In this document: piece by piece, positions 25,649 through 36,048 of the stretch
Layout: each line of letters starts with the position of its first letter
How positions within the stretch are numbered: position 1 is the stretch's first letter
Assembly (NCBI GenBank): GCA_963678465.1
Contig: OY782858.1
Span: forward strand, 1,922,001 to 1,986,000
Direction of reading: 5' to 3'
Source of the DNA: Paludibacter sp963678465
GTDB lineage: Bacteria > Bacteroidota > Bacteroidia > Bacteroidales > Paludibacteraceae
DNA: 64,000 bases
Position numbers and translations under genes: made by a program
The notes under the pieces: generated by a model
Databases searched by the model: none
The model's input: only the letters and a program-made list of their open reading frames with translations
What the model was told of the DNA's origin: nothing

Positions 25649-26509
25649 ATGAACTCAAAGATTCCCGCATACCTCTACGAAAAAGGCAATATTACCCGCT
25701 TGATATTGTTTACGGCTATCTTCGCCCTGTTGTTTATAAATATTTTCCAACCATTTAATTCGCGGGGTTGGTATCCTAACATTACCGATTTCAAATACTT
25801 CTTTTTTTCGAGCCTGATTATACTTACCGGCATGTTAGTAGTCGTTATAAGCAGGCTCATCATGTTGGCTTACACCAGGAAACACGAGTTATTTTACTGG
25901 CAATACTCCATTTACATCATAGCCGAGATTACAGCCATGTCGCTGTTTTTCACACTTTTTGCCAAATTTTTCCCACGAACAGAAATTGAGCCGCGCGATA
26001 TACTTGACATATTCGAACAATCGGCAAAAAACACAGCCTGGGTACTATTGCTACCCTACTCAATATCATGGCTATACTTTTCGTGGCGCGAAAAAAACCG
26101 TTTGCTAGAAAATATAAGCAAGGCCGAACCTGAAACCGAAGTGCAGAAAAGAAATGTAATAGCTTTCACCGACGAGAAAGGAGACCTTAAACTTTCTATT
26201 GCGCTCGAAAACCTGCTCTATATAGATTCGGCCGACAATTATGCAACCATTCATTATATGAATAAGTCCAAACTATCGCATTATCTGATACGGAACACAT
26301 TGAAATGGATGGAGGAAAACCTGACGAATGATCGTTCATTGGTACGCTGTCACCGTTCGTACATTGTGAATCTGGACAAGGTAAAAGTATTGCGAAAAAC
26401 AAAAGAAGGAATTTTTCTTGAAATGGATGCCTTAAATACGCCCGACATCCCTGTTTCAAAGACTTATTACGAAAAAGTGATGCAGAAATTTTCGAAATAT
26501 TCTGTCTGA
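25649..26509 (+). CDS. Membrane-anchored LytTR DNA-binding regulator
   Basis: 286 residues. Four TM segments (about 17-35, 47-70, 82-104, 127-146) followed by a linker and a LytTR domain (about 180-286) with LENLLYIDSADNYATIHY and the characteristic SLVRCHRSYIVNLDKV. No receiver domain, so the membrane part is the probable sensor, or a partner sits elsewhere. LytTR proteins bind imperfect direct repeats upstream of targets; no such site was identified. Confidence 0.9.
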   Translation: MNSKIPAYLYEKGNITRLILFTAIFALLFINIFQPFNSRGWYPNITDFKYFFFSSLIILTGMLVVVISRLIMLAYTRKHELFYWQYSIYIIAEITAMSLFFTLFAKFFPRTEIEPRDILDIFEQSAKNTAWVLLLPYSISWLYFSWREKNRLLENISKAEPETEVQKRNVIAFTDEKGDLKLSIALENLLYIDSADNYATIHYMNKSKLSHYLIRNTLKWMEENLTNDRSLVRCHRSYIVNLDKVKVLRKTKEGIFLEMDALNTPDIPVSKTYYEKVMQKFSKYSV

Positions 26510-26585
26510 TTTTTGCCGAAATCCCTTTGATTCAGTTATATTATTTTGTTACACAGTATTTATAAATTAATTGCACGTTAACATT

Positions 26586-27368
26586 ATGGAAATCGCTAAA
26601 GTATTCAGATCAAAACCTTACAAAACAGGCATTGCACTCAGTGGAGGAGGAATTAAAGGCTTGTGCCATGCCGGTGTATTAAAAGCGCTCGAAGAAGTAG
26701 GCATAAAACCTGATATCATTTCAGGCGTTAGCGCCGGCGCTATTGTTGGCGCCCTGTATGCCGATGGATACACCCCCGATGAAATAGCAACACTTTTCGA
26801 GGACATCAGTTTCAGGCAAATGACAAAATTCCGCATCCCTGATGGCGGGCTTTTCAGAATAGACGCTTTCGAGGAATTTATGCTGAAAAACCTGAGAGCA
26901 AAAACATTCGAAGCGCTTAAAATCCCATTACGTATTGTAGCCACCAACCTTGACAAAGGCACAAGCGTCGTATTCGACAAGGGCAACCTCATCAATCCCA
27001 TTATTGGCTCTTGTAGTGTTCCTGTACTTTTTACTCCAAAAAAAATTGATGGTGTAAATTATGTAGATGGAGGCGTACTTAAAAACTTTCCGGTATCCAC
27101 CATTCACAACGATTGCGATAAGGTCATAGGCATCAATGCAAGTCCGCTCGTTGCCGACGACTACAAACTATCGCTTATGAATGTAGCTTCGCGCACCTAT
27201 CACTTTATGTTCAAGGCCAATATACTTCACGACAAAGAACTGTGCGACCTGCTTATCGAACCGGTAGATATGGGCAACTACGATACTTTTGATGTAGATA
27301 AGGGCAGAGAGATTTTTGAACTTGGCTACAAAACTACAATGCAACTTTTAGAAACTAAACTAAAATAA
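26586..27368 (+). CDS. Patatin-like phospholipase
   Basis: 260 residues from ATG 26586; a TTG five codons earlier is possible. Patatin domain: oxyanion SGGGIKGLCHAG, nucleophile Ser in GVSAGAIVGAL, and catalytic Asp in VDGGVLKNFPV. Predicted lipid acyl hydrolase of the RssA/YchK-like cytosolic class; no signal peptide or beta-barrel domain. Monocistronic by context. Confidence 0.93.
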   Translation: MEIAKVFRSKPYKTGIALSGGGIKGLCHAGVLKALEEVGIKPDIISGVSAGAIVGALYADGYTPDEIATLFEDISFRQMTKFRIPDGGLFRIDAFEEFMLKNLRAKTFEALKIPLRIVATNLDKGTSVVFDKGNLINPIIGSCSVPVLFTPKKIDGVNYVDGGVLKNFPVSTIHNDCDKVIGINASPLVADDYKLSLMNVASRTYHFMFKANILHDKELCDLLIEPVDMGNYDTFDVDKGREIFELGYKTTMQLLETKLK

Positions 27369-27559
27369 ATCAATTCATTGACTAAGATATTTCAACGTTA
27401 ATAAATTCCGATCGAGAACTTCCGGTCTAAGTCAAGAGCTTCAACTAAAGAACTTTTTCTTATTTGTAATGTTTTATCCTAAAAATCACAAATCTTTACA
27501 AATTCACCACAATTCAAACCATTTTCCTTTCAATCTGATACGAATTAATTTTTTTTGAT

Positions 27560-27567
27560 TACTTTTG
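27560..27567 (+). promoter_or_regulatory. -7 element of the aminotransferase gene
   Basis: TACTTTTG, exact -7 consensus, 33 bases before the ATG; the -33 element is weak (CTG near 27535). Confidence 0.55.
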
Positions 27568-27600
27568 CAACGAAATAACTAAAAAACACAGTCAAAAATT

Positions 27601-28794
27601 ATGTATCCAGTATCAGAACGTTTGGCTGCGCTTTCCCCTTCGGAAACGCTGGCCATGTCGCAAAAAAGTAATGAGCTAAAAGCTCAGGGTATCGATGTGA
27701 TTAATCTTAGTGTTGGAGAACCAGACTTCTACACCCCCGACCACATTAAAGAAGCGGCCAAACAGGCGGTGGATAATAACTTTTCGTTTTATTCTCCTGT
27801 TCCCGGCTATCCTGCTTTACGCAATGCTATTTGCTCAAAACTTAAAACAGAAAACAACTTAGTATACAAACCTGAACAAATTGTTTGTTCCAATGGTGCC
27901 AAACAATCGGTTTGTAATGTTATACTTGCCATTATAGGTAAGGGCGACGAAGTAATTATCCCTGCTCCTTATTGGGTAAGTTATCCCGAAATGGTAACAT
28001 TGGCCAATGGAAAATCGGTAAGTGTTTATGCCGGTATCGAACAGGATTTTAAAATAACAGCAGCTCAACTCGAGGAGGCAATAACACCAAAAACCAAAGC
28101 ATTGATCCTGTGCTCGCCTTCGAACCCCACAGGAAGTGTTTACAGCAAAGACGAACTCAAAGCATTGGCCGACGTGTTGGCTAAATATCCAAATATCATT
28201 GTAATTTCGGATGAAATTTACGAACACATCAACTACTTGGGGTCGCACGAAAGCATTGCTCAATTCGAAAACATACGCGAACGCGTGGTGATTGTGAACG
28301 GAGTTTCGAAGGGATATGCTATGACAGGCTGGCGTTTGGGCTGGATTGCTGCTCCACAATGGATAGCATCTGCCTGCAACACGCTACAGGGACAATACAC
28401 CTCAGGACCTTGCTCGGTGACTCAAAAAGCAGCCGAAACTGCTTACACCGGCGACCAAAGCTGTATCGAAACCATGCGTACAGCATTCGAACGTCGTAAA
28501 AATTTAGTAGTAAGCTTGGCCCGCGAAATTCCGGGATTGAAAGTCAACGATCCGCAGGGTGCTTTTTATATTTTCCCCGATTGCAGCTCTTTCTACGGGA
28601 AATCGTACAACGGAAAAAAAATTGAAAATTCAGGCGACCTGGCCATGTACCTGCTCGAAGAAGGACATGTAGCTTGTGTAGGCGGTGGTGCTTTCGGCGC
28701 TCCTGATTGCATTCGTATGTCCTACGCCACTTCCGATGAAAACCTTGTGAAAGCTTTTGGTTGGATCAAAGAAGCATTGGCTAAATTAGCTTAA
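27601..28794 (+). CDS. Class-I PLP aminotransferase (aspartate aminotransferase type)
   Basis: 397 residues, fold-type I. Conserved NLSVGEPDF, YSPVPGYPALR, CSNGAKQSVCN, the SPSNPTGSVYS Asn loop, SDEIYEH, and the PLP-Lys in NGVSKGYAMTGWRLGW; C-terminal Arg in FGAPDCIRMSYA binds the carboxylate. Most likely an aspartate/prephenate-type aminotransferase (AspC subgroup Ib); exact donor cannot be told from sequence alone. Confidence 0.94.
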   Translation: MYPVSERLAALSPSETLAMSQKSNELKAQGIDVINLSVGEPDFYTPDHIKEAAKQAVDNNFSFYSPVPGYPALRNAICSKLKTENNLVYKPEQIVCSNGAKQSVCNVILAIIGKGDEVIIPAPYWVSYPEMVTLANGKSVSVYAGIEQDFKITAAQLEEAITPKTKALILCSPSNPTGSVYSKDELKALADVLAKYPNIIVISDEIYEHINYLGSHESIAQFENIRERVVIVNGVSKGYAMTGWRLGWIAAPQWIASACNTLQGQYTSGPCSVTQKAAETAYTGDQSCIETMRTAFERRKNLVVSLAREIPGLKVNDPQGAFYIFPDCSSFYGKSYNGKKIENSGDLAMYLLEEGHVACVGGGAFGAPDCIRMSYATSDENLVKAFGWIKEALAKLA

Positions 28795-28848
28795 GATCGA
28801 AAAAAACGATTTTTTATTACTGATTTCATAATCAGTCGAAAAAAAAAA

Positions 28849-28887
28849 AAAAACAGGACTTTCTTTTCAGAAAGCCCTGTTTTTTTA
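28849..28887. terminator. Bidirectional terminator between the aminotransferase and susE/F genes
   Basis: Stem ACAGGACTTTCT / AGAAAGCCCTGT with one mismatch, preceded by a long A-tract and followed by seven T, so it can serve both converging transcripts. Confidence 0.88.
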
Positions 28888-28907
28888 TACAATTTGATAG
28901 TCAATTG

Positions 28908-30107
28908 TTATTGTTTAAAAAACCAGTAACCACCATCAATATCGTTGAACAATACAGTGTAAGTTCCTGCTTTTACGCCAATGTTCTTACCACCTTTTTT
29001 TCCAATTCCGGTAAACATATACAATGGATCTCCATCTGAAGTTTCACTTGGTGTACCCCAGTCCATATCCCAGCCACCGTTGGCGCGAAATTTACCCTGA
29101 TCATCGCCGGTGAAAGTAACAGTTGCGTACCAGTTGTGATTGTTCGAAGCTTCGCAAGGACTCATTACAATGTCTCCACCCCAACCATTGAAACCACCGA
29201 TCAAACCAATTTGTGTATAGCTTGCAGGAGTTACTGTGGCCGGAACCATTGTCAACGTATTTTCTACGGAATTCAGGGTGATTGTGTAATAACCATCGGC
29301 TGCTACCTTGATGTCGCTTGATCCCGGATCGTTATGAACAATAGCCGAACCCGATTTACCCCATTGTTCGTCCCAGTTACCAAGGTCGCGAATAAGCTTG
29401 AACCCGCGTGAAGCCCAGAAATAACCGGTATAAGTGAACATACCATCACCGGCAGCATTAAAGTATTCTCCGGGTACAACTGTCATCGGATAAATTGAAA
29501 CACCCAAGCCAGCCGCTGAATTATCCCAGGCGCCGTTGGCCATACCTATTATAAAGTAAGGACGAGGCGTAAATTCAGTATACGATTTTAACGGATTTTT
29601 GTACGGCGTTGCTTTGAACGACAATACCGAAGAAGTTACAGCAGTTTGTAATCCGCTACTATTAATAACAGCCATAACGCGGGCATAAAGTGTTTGCTCA
29701 GCTACAGCATTATTGTAGGCCAACAACTTATCATTCAGTTCCTGATACCCGATTTTAATGTCTTCGTTTACTTTACCTGAGTAAGTCGACGTCATATTAA
29801 CATAGGTTGAGAAATCAGCTTTGTTTGATATTTGAAGTTTATACGATAAAACAGCTGCCGTATCGATAAGCGTAGGCAATGAAGTACAAGTTAATAGCGC
29901 AAAACTATTTGGCAATTGCGTCACCTGAATTGCTATTGGGCTTACACCGGTTTTAAGAGCTACCACAAAATTTGCATCCTGTTTTGCACCTTGCTCATAG
30001 CCACCAGGTTCGGCAACGAGTTGATTGGCGTAAGGATCTTCGCAAGCTGTGAAAGCCAATCCAATAACAAGCGAAAATATGAATAATATTGTTTTTTTCA
30101 TTTTCAA
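28908..30107 (-). CDS. SusE/SusF-like outer-membrane glycan-binding lipoprotein (distal copy)
   Basis: 399 residues; lipoprotein signal with Cys after LAFTA (LAFTACEDPY). N-terminal SusE-type Ig-like domain (about 35-170), then two starch-binding CBM modules: one around RPYFIIGMANGAWDNSAAGLGVSIYPM, one around QIGLIGGFNGWGGDIVMSP to YTVLFNDIDGGYWF. Surface-exposed glycan retention for a SusCD transporter. Tandem paralogue of the gene 76 bases upstream, with about a third of positions matching by eye. Confidence 0.9.
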   Translation of the reverse strand: MKMKKTILFIFSLVIGLAFTACEDPYANQLVAEPGGYEQGAKQDANFVVALKTGVSPIAIQVTQLPNSFALLTCTSLPTLIDTAAVLSYKLQISNKADFSTYVNMTSTYSGKVNEDIKIGYQELNDKLLAYNNAVAEQTLYARVMAVINSSGLQTAVTSSVLSFKATPYKNPLKSYTEFTPRPYFIIGMANGAWDNSAAGLGVSIYPMTVVPGEYFNAAGDGMFTYTGYFWASRGFKLIRDLGNWDEQWGKSGSAIVHNDPGSSDIKVAADGYYTITLNSVENTLTMVPATVTPASYTQIGLIGGFNGWGGDIVMSPCEASNNHNWYATVTFTGDDQGKFRANGGWDMDWGTPSETSDGDPLYMFTGIGKKGGKNIGVKAGTYTVLFNDIDGGYWFFKQ

Positions 30108-30142
30108 TAAAATTTAATTTGTTTAATACATTTTCTTTTGGA

Positions 30143-30172
30143 TAGAACTACCGCTTTTATGCGGCAGTTCTA
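30143..30172. terminator. Hairpin between the two SusE/F genes
   Basis: Stem TAGAACTACCGC / GCGGCAGTTCTA with one mismatch and a 6-base loop. In the minus-strand direction it has no good T-tract, so it more likely sets relative mRNA levels or protects 3' ends than stops all transcription. Confidence 0.6.
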
Positions 30173-30183
30173 TTTTTAAAGTA

Positions 30184-31413
30184 TTATTGGATAAAATAAT
30201 AGCTGGCATCAATATCATTAAAGATAACAGTATATTTTCCGGCTTTGTAAAGTATATTTTTTCCACCCAGTGTTGCGATACCTACAGGGAAAGCAGCTGC
30301 ACCCCAGTTCACATCCCAATTACCGTTTGCTCTGAATTTACATCCACCATCCGAAGCTGCATTTGCAGCAAAGGTGTATGTAACATACCAAACGTGATTG
30401 TTAGTAGTTTCTGCCGGACTCATTACCACATCGGCAGCCCATCCATTAAATTCACCAATCAGACCCACACTTGCCATCTTAGGAGGAGTTATTGCAGCCG
30501 CTTCAACTTTCAGTGTATTATTAATTGAATTCAACGTAATGGTGTAATAACCATCAGCAGGTACCTTTATGTTCGAAGGTTCTTCACCGGCAATAGCTTT
30601 ACTTATCAGGTTATTGATACCATCACCACCTTTATTTCCCCATTGTTCCGACCAGCCACCGATATCACGTATCAGTTTAAATGATCTCGATGCCTGGAAA
30701 TAGCCTGTAAATACATATTCACCAGCACCCTGAGCATTGTATTTATTTCCTGGCACAACATTGAGTGGTATCAACGATTTACCTAAACCTTCGTTGCTGT
30801 TATTCCATGCTCCATCTCCTAAACCAACGATATAGTAAGGAACGGGAGTCACTTCGGTATATGCCATCAGAGGTTCGATATAAGGCTGAACTTTAATCAT
30901 AATTACATTAGAGTAAAGGGGCTTCACTGTTGTTACCGAATCGTTAAGCGGGCTGTTTGTAGCTTCGCTCACTACAGCTTTCAAACGTACATAAACATCT
31001 TTTGTTACAACAGGATCGGGCAAGATTCCACCATGGAGTGCTATCATTGCTTTGTTCATCTCTTTGGTGTTAATATTCACCTTCTCGCCATTTATTGCTG
31101 TTGGCAAACTCTGATAAGTGCCTTCGGCAAAAGTATTGGCAAAACTTACCTGAGTAGTATAAGTTACTGCTGCCGTAAAGCCATAATCAGGCTGTACACA
31201 GGTCAGCGCGTCCATTTCTTTTGAAGCATTAGCATCCGAAAGAACGTAGGTCCAGTTGCTGTATTGCGATTCGTTCAGAACAAAAGTCAGGGAGCCATCG
31301 AGAGCAGCTGAATTTATAATCGGGCTGGCAGCCTCATCTTCACACGAAGTGAACATTACAAGGCTTAATAAAATCCCGAATACTATCTTAATATTTATAT
31401 TCTTCATATTCAT
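30184..31413 (-). CDS. SusE-like outer-membrane glycan-binding lipoprotein (proximal copy)
   Basis: 409 residues; lipoprotein signal ending LVMFTSCEDE. SusE-type N-terminal domain, then two CBM-like modules with VPYYIVGLGDGAWNNSNEGLGKS and ASVGLIGEFNGWAADVVMSPAE, the GxFNGW motif being typical of alpha-glucan-binding SusE/F modules. Third gene of the susCDE unit, 27 bases after susD. Confidence 0.92.
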   Translation of the reverse strand: MNMKNINIKIVFGILLSLVMFTSCEDEAASPIINSAALDGSLTFVLNESQYSNWTYVLSDANASKEMDALTCVQPDYGFTAAVTYTTQVSFANTFAEGTYQSLPTAINGEKVNINTKEMNKAMIALHGGILPDPVVTKDVYVRLKAVVSEATNSPLNDSVTTVKPLYSNVIMIKVQPYIEPLMAYTEVTPVPYYIVGLGDGAWNNSNEGLGKSLIPLNVVPGNKYNAQGAGEYVFTGYFQASRSFKLIRDIGGWSEQWGNKGGDGINNLISKAIAGEEPSNIKVPADGYYTITLNSINNTLKVEAAAITPPKMASVGLIGEFNGWAADVVMSPAETTNNHVWYVTYTFAANAASDGGCKFRANGNWDVNWGAAAFPVGIATLGGKNILYKAGKYTVIFNDIDASYYFIQ

Positions 31414-31440
31414 ATTATTTTAAAATTTTATTAGAATTAA

Positions 31441-33045
31441 TTAATAACCTGTATTTTGTTCCAAATTTGGATTAGCTGTCAAATCGGTAGTTGGAATAGG
31501 GAACAAGTTGTAGTTAGCACTGAATTTTGTTCCGGCCATTGATCCACCTTTCCATTCCCAGTTATAATCGCTTCCACCATAGAATCCAAAACGGATCAAA
31601 TCGGTACGACGGCGACCTTCAAAGAAAAACTCTCTCGACCATTCATCACACAAAGTTTCGAGCGATAAGGCATTTAATTTTGAAGCATGAGCACGTGTGC
31701 GTAAATCATTCACAACATCAAGTGCAGCTTTTCCATTCAAAACACTTGCACCTCTTGTTACAGCTTCGGCATACGACAAATAAGCTTCAGCAATACGCAT
31801 TAAAGCATAATCAGTATCAACAAACTGAACATGATTAGAAGCAGCTTTATCAGCACGTACATTTGTATATTTAGCTACTGACAAGCCTTGTTTGAAAATT
31901 GCAGGGCTCACCACTTTCATAACATCTGTCGATTTACTGTCAGCAATATCCCAACCAAAGAACATAGCTCTGTCGTCGCCGGCTAAAGTTTTAAGTTTAC
32001 TCAGGTCAGAACCTGTAGGAATTCCACCCGGGAAGAATTTTTTACCCAAAGAATAACGGGCACGATTTCCTCCCCATCCTTCGGTAGTTCCCCAAGCCGG
32101 CATACCGGTAGTTCTTGTAGAAGCAATCAGGAATAAAGAATTACCATAGCTACTTGTTTTAATACCGTCAGCAGCAATCGGAAGAATTATTTCCTGTGGA
32201 GCTGTATTTACGCTTGAATTGTCAAAAGCTCCTGCGTTGTCACCCATAAAGAGTTGTTCGTAACTTGGATTTAATTTATAAGCCGAAGTCATCACTTTCA
32301 TTGAGTATTCAGCAGCTTTATTCCATTGAGCTGTTCCGGTATAAACCTCTGCATTCAGATACATGCGAGTCTGCAACATCCAGTTGGCAGCCTGATCGGC
32401 ACGATAATACGAACCTGTGCGAGGAGCATACATATCCGCTTCTATTTCTGTCAGTTCATTAAGAATCCATGTATACAACTCTGCTCTCTTTATTTGTTTA
32501 GGAAGTTCTGTAGTTACTTTAGTTGCAAAAGGAACATTTCCAAACATATCGAGCAAATAGTAATAATTCAAAGCACGCATGTAACGAGCTTCGGCACGTT
32601 GTTTCACACTTTTATCATCTGTTTGTCCCTCAGTTTCTTCAAGAAACAAATTACACAAAGAGATACCAAAATAAAAGCGGGCATACAGTCCTTTCAATTG
32701 ATCGTGCGATGAAGTCCATGTATTGAAATTCATTTCAGGAATTCCGGGGTCACCCCATGAACAGATGGCTTCATCTGTCGTTAACTCATTCAGGTTCCAT
32801 ACCAGACGAATAAACGAAGAGGTACCTTCATCTACACCATCAAGGTCACCGCTTCCGGCAGCACCTTGTTGTCCGGTGAGGGCAAGCGAAGCATAAATTT
32901 TTGCAAAAACACCATCCTGATCGAAGGTTTGCGTTACGCTTGGATCTATTGGTGTAACATTCAAATCGTCTACGCACGAAGTCAGGCTAAAAGATAGCAC
33001 AACTGACAAAATCGCGATAACTAATTTATTATTTCTATATTTCAT
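31441..33045 (-). CDS. susD: SusD-like nutrient-binding outer-membrane lipoprotein
   Basis: 534 residues; lipoprotein signal with Cys in SLTSCVDDLN. RagB/SusD helical TPR-like architecture with C-terminal SusD signature YLSYAEAVTRGA, LRTRAHASKLNAL and EWSREFFFEGRRRTDLIRFG. Forms the lid of the SusC transporter and binds the glycan at the cell surface. 24 bases after susC. Confidence 0.96.
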   Translation of the reverse strand: MKYRNNKLVIAILSVVLSFSLTSCVDDLNVTPIDPSVTQTFDQDGVFAKIYASLALTGQQGAAGSGDLDGVDEGTSSFIRLVWNLNELTTDEAICSWGDPGIPEMNFNTWTSSHDQLKGLYARFYFGISLCNLFLEETEGQTDDKSVKQRAEARYMRALNYYYLLDMFGNVPFATKVTTELPKQIKRAELYTWILNELTEIEADMYAPRTGSYYRADQAANWMLQTRMYLNAEVYTGTAQWNKAAEYSMKVMTSAYKLNPSYEQLFMGDNAGAFDNSSVNTAPQEIILPIAADGIKTSSYGNSLFLIASTRTTGMPAWGTTEGWGGNRARYSLGKKFFPGGIPTGSDLSKLKTLAGDDRAMFFGWDIADSKSTDVMKVVSPAIFKQGLSVAKYTNVRADKAASNHVQFVDTDYALMRIAEAYLSYAEAVTRGASVLNGKAALDVVNDLRTRAHASKLNALSLETLCDEWSREFFFEGRRRTDLIRFGFYGGSDYNWEWKGGSMAGTKFSANYNLFPIPTTDLTANPNLEQNTGY

Positions 33046-33069
33046 AATATTGTTATTTTTACAGGGTTA

Positions 33070-36048
33070 TTAAAAGTTAAGGGTTAACCCAATCACAGTC
33101 ATGACAGGACGTGGATAAACATTATTGTCAATTCCGCCAAAAATTTCAGGATCTAAACCTTTATATTTGGTTATAACAAAAGGATTCTGTACTGTTGCAG
33201 AAAGACGTCCACTCTGAATTACATTGAGCACCTTTTTGAATGAATATCCCAAAGTGATATTGTCGCAGCGTAAGAATGATGCATTCTGAACATAATAATC
33301 AGAAAAATACCAGTTCGTACGACCCACAAAATTGGTTTCGAATGCCGATTGTGGTTTGTTTACAAGGAATCCGGAAGTAGACCAAACTCCACTTTGACCA
33401 ACATTGGCACGGTTAGCAGCCACATCGTTGTACACAAAGTTGCCTACACTTGCACGTAATGTAAATCCAAAATCGAAATCTTTATAAATGAGTTTTGAAG
33501 AAAAGCCCATTGTGAAATCAGCATTAGGATTATGGAAGAAGTATCTGTCGTCGTCATTAATTACGTTATCGCCGTTTCTATCAACATAAAGTCCTTCAAT
33601 TGGTTTACCGCCATTGTCATACACTTGTTCGTAAACGTAGAAAGAACTTGCAGGATAACCTACTGAATGAGCCTGAACATTATTACCTGTTCCTGACGAA
33701 ATTCCTCCGGTGGCTACATAATATCCTTCCTGAGAACCAGTTGTTAACTTGGTGATTTTATTGCTATTATAGGTAAAATTATAGTTTACATCCCATTGCA
33801 GATCTTTGGTTACCACAGGCTTGCCTGTGATAGAAACTTCTACCCCTTTGTTTTCGAGCGAACCGATATTGCTGATGACACGGTTTTTGAAGTTCGTTCC
33901 TGCAGGAATATCTACTATATTTATCAAATCGTCGGTAACGCGTTGATAATAATCTATTGTACCTGTCAGTCTGTTATTCAACACTCCCCAATCAATTCCG
34001 GCATTATAAGTAGTTGTTTCTTCCCACTTAAGATTTTTATTAAATGCACCCGGTCTGTAAGTGGTCACATATGCTCCATCCATTGGATAATAAGCACCCT
34101 CCTGGTTTTGGGTGTAAGTAGGAATATAAGGATAATCACCATTATTGATATTTTGCTGTCCTGTTACTCCATAGCCTAAACGAAGCTTCAGATCCGAAAA
34201 AGTTGTATTTCCTTTCATGAAATCTTCTTCCATAATTTTCCAAGCAAAAGCAAACGAAGGGAAAATACCCCAACGTGTTTCAGGCGCAAAACGTGAAGAG
34301 CCATCGTTACGAACAGTAGCTGTAAGCAGATACTTATTTGCAAAAGTATAGTTTAATCTACCAAAGAAAGAAACAAGGTAGTTTTCAGTTTTCCAAACCT
34401 GAGCCGAAGGATTTGTTACCAAATCTAATGCTGTATAATTCCATTCGCCACTGCGATAATAATGTTGCCATTCGTATCCGGCCATCGCATTAACGCTGTG
34501 CAAACCTGCTTCTTTGGCATAATCTACAAAGAAAGTAAGGATTTGATTGTTTTTCAACTGATCAGAAAAACCTGTACGTCCCATCTGGTTGTCGCTCGGA
34601 CTTGTAAGCGGAGTATACAAATCTTGTTTTCCGTATGATCTGTCGATACCCAAATTCAAGTGAGCACGCATATCGGGGAAAAAGTGAAGTTTATAATCAG
34701 CTTCGAAATTACCAATAAAATTATATGCATTTGCTTTGTCTTCTTTCAGGTTCAAGGTAGCCAAAGGATTTTGAACTGCCAAAGAATTAAATGTTGTACC
34801 CGAAGTAATCCACTGCCAATATCCACCAAATGTAGTTTTATATGGTTCTTCGTTCGACATAACAGGTTTGGTTGGATCCATCGAAGCAGCAGCTCCAATT
34901 ACACCCTGATCAGCAAACCGGTTATTTACAATCATACCTTTAGCATTGATATTCAATTTTAAATGATCTTCGAAAAATGAAGGATTAATACTGAATGCAC
35001 CCGTAAATCTTTCGAAATTAGATGTTTTGATAATACCATTCTGATTGGTATAACCTACCGAAGCACGATAAGGCATACTTTTAAGTCCACCGGTAATACT
35101 CACACTGTGGTCGTGGCCAATGGCTGTACGATAAATTTGACTTTGCCAATCGGCATTAGCAGTTCCTAAAGCATTGTAAGCATCACTATTAGTACCGTAA
35201 AGTTTGGTAACATAGTCGCGATATTCATCTCCTGATAATACATCGAGTGTTTCACCAACTACCCCAACTGACATATTGCCGTCGTAAGTAATACGTGGTT
35301 TCGATCCTTTTTCACCTCTTTTAGTAGTGATAATGATAACACCATTTGATGCACGCGAACCATAAATGGCTGTAGCCGAAGCATCTTTAAGCACTGTAAA
35401 TGATTCAATATCGTTTGGATTGATTGTACTTAACGGATTCGATACACCTTTGATTCCTTCGTTATCGATTGTCAGACCGTCGATAACAATGAGTGGATCG
35501 TTACTTGCCGAAAGCGATGAACCTCCACGAATACGAATAGTAGCGCCGGCACCCGGAGCTCCTCCGTTCGAGGTTACATTTACACCCGCAATTTTACCGG
35601 TTATCATGTCCTGCGCATTGGTGGTTAACCCTTTGTTTAATTTATCAGGTTTAATAGCAGTAATGGAACCAGTGGCATCATTTTTTTTCACAGTGGCGTA
35701 ACCAATGGCTACTACTTCCCCAAGCACAACAGCGTCTTCCTGTAATTTAATAATTAGATTTTTTTGACCTGCTACCTGAATTTCCTGTGGTTGATAACCA
35801 ACATATTTAACTACCAATGTAGCATTGGGGGAAAGAGTAAGACTAAATTCACCATCAAGATTGGTAATTGTACCATTGGTGGTTCCTTTTTCAAGAATGT
35901 TAGCTCCGAGGATAGGCTCCCCACTTACAGCGTCTCTGACAACACCGGTCAATGATAGCTTTTGTGCATTGACTGAAACGCAAAAAAACAACATCACAAA
36001 AACGGCTAAAAACGCACGTAATTTAAGCTTAAAGTTTGTGTACTTCAT
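33070..36048 (-). CDS. susC: SusC-like TonB-dependent outer-membrane transporter
   Basis: 992 residues. Signal peptide (1-28, FFCVSVNAQ), carboxypeptidase-regulatory-like domain (LTGVVRDAVSGEPILGANI, 32-110), TonB-box region, plug domain with SusC signature IRIRGGSSLSASNDPLIVIDG and AIYGSRASNGVIIITTKRG, then a 22-strand barrel ending MTVIGLTLNF. Imports oligosaccharides bound by SusD using TonB-ExbBD energy. No N-terminal STN domain, so regulation is not through an anti-sigma factor but plausibly by the divergent LacI-type regulator. First gene of susC-D-E-E/F. Confidence 0.97.
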   Translation of the reverse strand: MKYTNFKLKLRAFLAVFVMLFFCVSVNAQKLSLTGVVRDAVSGEPILGANILEKGTTNGTITNLDGEFSLTLSPNATLVVKYVGYQPQEIQVAGQKNLIIKLQEDAVVLGEVVAIGYATVKKNDATGSITAIKPDKLNKGLTTNAQDMITGKIAGVNVTSNGGAPGAGATIRIRGGSSLSASNDPLIVIDGLTIDNEGIKGVSNPLSTINPNDIESFTVLKDASATAIYGSRASNGVIIITTKRGEKGSKPRITYDGNMSVGVVGETLDVLSGDEYRDYVTKLYGTNSDAYNALGTANADWQSQIYRTAIGHDHSVSITGGLKSMPYRASVGYTNQNGIIKTSNFERFTGAFSINPSFFEDHLKLNINAKGMIVNNRFADQGVIGAAASMDPTKPVMSNEEPYKTTFGGYWQWITSGTTFNSLAVQNPLATLNLKEDKANAYNFIGNFEADYKLHFFPDMRAHLNLGIDRSYGKQDLYTPLTSPSDNQMGRTGFSDQLKNNQILTFFVDYAKEAGLHSVNAMAGYEWQHYYRSGEWNYTALDLVTNPSAQVWKTENYLVSFFGRLNYTFANKYLLTATVRNDGSSRFAPETRWGIFPSFAFAWKIMEEDFMKGNTTFSDLKLRLGYGVTGQQNINNGDYPYIPTYTQNQEGAYYPMDGAYVTTYRPGAFNKNLKWEETTTYNAGIDWGVLNNRLTGTIDYYQRVTDDLINIVDIPAGTNFKNRVISNIGSLENKGVEVSITGKPVVTKDLQWDVNYNFTYNSNKITKLTTGSQEGYYVATGGISSGTGNNVQAHSVGYPASSFYVYEQVYDNGGKPIEGLYVDRNGDNVINDDDRYFFHNPNADFTMGFSSKLIYKDFDFGFTLRASVGNFVYNDVAANRANVGQSGVWSTSGFLVNKPQSAFETNFVGRTNWYFSDYYVQNASFLRCDNITLGYSFKKVLNVIQSGRLSATVQNPFVITKYKGLDPEIFGGIDNNVYPRPVMTVIGLTLNF

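Noticed and set aside
25440..25670. 77-residue upstream extension of the alpha/beta-hydrolase-like gene
   Set aside because: Overlaps the divergent LytTR start and promoter, and has no resemblance to the rest of the protein; ATG 25439 fits better.
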